Positions 62,898 to 64,000 of a stretch of DNA of 64,000 nt are shown here, in pieces. The notes beneath the pieces are model-generated. The model searched no databases and was not told the DNA's origin. It saw only the letters and a program-made list of their open reading frames with translations. Every line of letters starts with the position of its first letter. Position 1 is the first letter of the stretch. Location: NCBI RefSeq assembly GCF_002847305.1, contig NZ_CP025408.1, positions 124,001 to 188,000 of the forward strand, read 5' to 3'. The position numbers and the translations under genes are program-made. The DNA is from Paracoccus tegillarcae (GTDB lineage Bacteria > Pseudomonadota > Alphaproteobacteria > Rhodobacterales > Rhodobacteraceae).

Positions 62898-64000
62898 ATG
62901 TGTGGTATCATCGGCATTCTGGGCAAGCACGAAGTTGCCCCGCAACTGGTCGAGGCGCTGAAGCGGCTGGAATATCGCGGCTATGACAGTGCCGGCGTGG
63001 CCACCATCGACGCAAGCGGCCAACTGGATCGCAGGCGCGCGGTGGGCAAACTGGTCAACCTGAGCGACCGACTGGTGCATGAGCCGCTGTCTGGCCATTC
63101 GGGCATCGGCCACACACGATGGGCCACACATGGTGCCCCGACCGAGGTGAACGCACATCCCCATCGCCATGGTCCCGTCGCCGTCGTGCATAACGGTATT
63201 ATCGAGAATTTCCGCGACCTGCGCCAAGAGTTGATCGCCGCTGGCCTGACGCCTGAATCAGACACCGATACCGAAACCGTCGCATTGCTGACCGCGCATC
63301 ACATGGCGCAGGGCATGGCGCCGATCGAGGCCGCGCGGGCCACGCTGGCACGGCTGCATGGCGCCTTTGCGCTGGCATTCCTGTTCGATGGCGAAGACGA
63401 TCTGATGATTGCCGCACGCAAGGGCAGCCCGCTGGCCATTGGCCACGGCGATGACGAAATGTTCGTGGGCTCGGATGCGGTGGCGCTGTCGCCCTTTACC
63501 GATCGCATCACCTATCTTGAAGAAGGCGACCACGCCGTTCTGACGCGCGAAGGCGCCAAGATCTTCGACGCTCAAGGCCAGCAGACCAATCGCGATATCA
63601 CCCGGATCGACGTCGGTGCCACGGCAATCGACAAGGGCGGCTATCGGCATTTCATGGCCAAAGAGATCGCCGAACAGCCCTCTGTTCTGGGCGATGTTCT
63701 GAACCACTATATCAAGGATGGCCGGATCGTCCTGCCCGATGGTCTGGATTTCGCCGGCGTTGACCGGCTGACGCTGGCCGCCTGCGGCACGGCCTATCTG
63801 GCGGGATATGTGGCGAAATACTGGTTCGAACGTCTGGCCGGATTGCCCTGCGATCTGGATGTCGCGTCCGAATTCCGCTATCGTGAGCCGCCCTTGTCCG
63901 GGAAAAGCTGGGGCATCTTTATCAGCCAATCGGGTGAAACGGCGGACACGCTGGCCGCGCTGCACTATGCGCAGGACCGGGTGGCCAAGACCATCGGCGT
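62898..64000 (+). CDS. glmS: Glutamine-fructose-6-phosphate aminotransferase GlmS (3' end outside window)
   Basis: GlmS makes glucosamine-6-phosphate from fructose-6-phosphate and glutamine. It starts MCGIIGILG, so the cysteine after the initiator Met is the N-terminal nucleophile. The glutaminase domain shows LEYRGYDSAG, HTRWATHGAPTEVNAHPH and VVHNGIIENF; the first SIS domain begins with LAACGTAYLAGYVAKYWFE and ISQSGETADTLAAL. The start codon follows the glmU stop with no gap. 367 codons are present out of roughly 600; no glmS ribozyme is seen upstream. Confidence 0.96.
   Translation, partial: MCGIIGILGKHEVAPQLVEALKRLEYRGYDSAGVATIDASGQLDRRRAVGKLVNLSDRLVHEPLSGHSGIGHTRWATHGAPTEVNAHPHRHGPVAVVHNGIIENFRDLRQELIAAGLTPESDTDTETVALLTAHHMAQGMAPIEAARATLARLHGAFALAFLFDGEDDLMIAARKGSPLAIGHGDDEMFVGSDAVALSPFTDRITYLEEGDHAVLTREGAKIFDAQGQQTNRDITRIDVGATAIDKGGYRHFMAKEIAEQPSVLGDVLNHYIKDGRIVLPDGLDFAGVDRLTLAACGTAYLAGYVAKYWFERLAGLPCDLDVASEFRYREPPLSGKSWGIFISQSGETADTLAALHYAQDRVAKTIG

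Noticed and set aside
1..64000. CRISPR arrays, tRNA or rRNA genes, insertion sequences, attachment sites
   Set aside because: Reading the intergenic regions on both strands I found no regularly spaced repeats, tRNA T-loop signatures, transposase motifs or long flanking repeats.

Overview
The window looks like chromosomal DNA of a GC-rich alphaproteobacterium, most likely a Rhodobacterales member (Paracoccus/Rhodobacter-like). Supporting points are the alpha-type LexA box (GTTC-N7-GTTC) at recA, a CckA phosphorelay kinase with a CtrA-type box (TTAA-N7-TTAAC) in front of it, the cckA / sulfotransferase-like / recA / alaS neighbourhood, the aerobic (CobG-type) cobalamin pathway, and the many 4-bp ATGA overlaps between co-directional genes. 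The genus is inference. I see no rRNA, tRNA, CRISPR array, intact insertion sequence or prophage.

Layout. (1) 1-5650, minus strand: an aromatic acyl-CoA catabolic cluster (fused flavin monooxygenase/old-yellow-enzyme reductase of the 2-aminobenzoyl-CoA or salicylyl-CoA type, thiolase, FadB-like fusion enzyme) carrying two related palindromic operators. (2) 5893-7987, plus: a DapA-family lyase/aldolase and an ornithine-cyclodeaminase-family enzyme. (3) 7984-22005: a large cobalamin locus. A B12 riboswitch precedes DUF1636-cobW-cobN-cobG-cobH-cobI-cobJ on the minus strand. After cobK, which lies on the opposite strand, minus-strand genes resume with cobL-cobE-cobM-cobB-cbiM-like-cobF. (4) 22119-23577, plus: larE and larB for the nickel-pincer cofactor. 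(5) 23578-25041: a gene-poor, compositionally different stretch with one small secreted acidic protein. (6) 25042-32825, minus: an operon for aldehyde dehydrogenase, a TRAP transporter, a benzoylformate-decarboxylase-like ThDP enzyme and an acyl/aryl-CoA ligase, with a divergent AraC regulator. (7) 34272-36568: purine (allantoin) degradation, PuuE-UraD fusion and AllE. (8) 36983-39506: an EamA exporter, a LysE exporter and its divergent ArgP/LysG-like regulator. (9) 39606-50850: housekeeping genes (DUF4177, DUF1330, alaS, recA, sulfotransferase-like, cckA, rsmB-like, glcB). (10) 51055-58689: an orphan DUF3396-like (T6SS-immunity-type) protein, the 5-oxoprolinase operon pxpBCA with a gamma-glutamyltransferase and a TauE-type exporter, and an MFS carrier. 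(11) 58753-64000: queA, bfd-bfr iron storage, gph, glmU and the 5' part of glmS.

How they work together. The cobalamin locus encodes most corrin-ring steps of the aerobic route (CobI, G, J, M, F, K, L, H, B), the CobN subunit of cobalt chelatase and a probable cobalt uptake protein. CobA, CobS/T, CobO, CobQ and the lower-ligand steps must lie elsewhere. Cobalamin feedback through the riboswitch should control at least the first seven genes. The layout, with cobK embedded antisense, suggests that one long transcript may serve both arms. The TRAP/ThDP/ALDH/ligase operon reads as uptake of a 2-oxo acid, decarboxylation to an aldehyde, oxidation to the acid and CoA activation, an arylglyoxylate-like route by inference. 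The pxp-ggt genes fit recycling of gamma-glutamyl compounds through 5-oxoproline.
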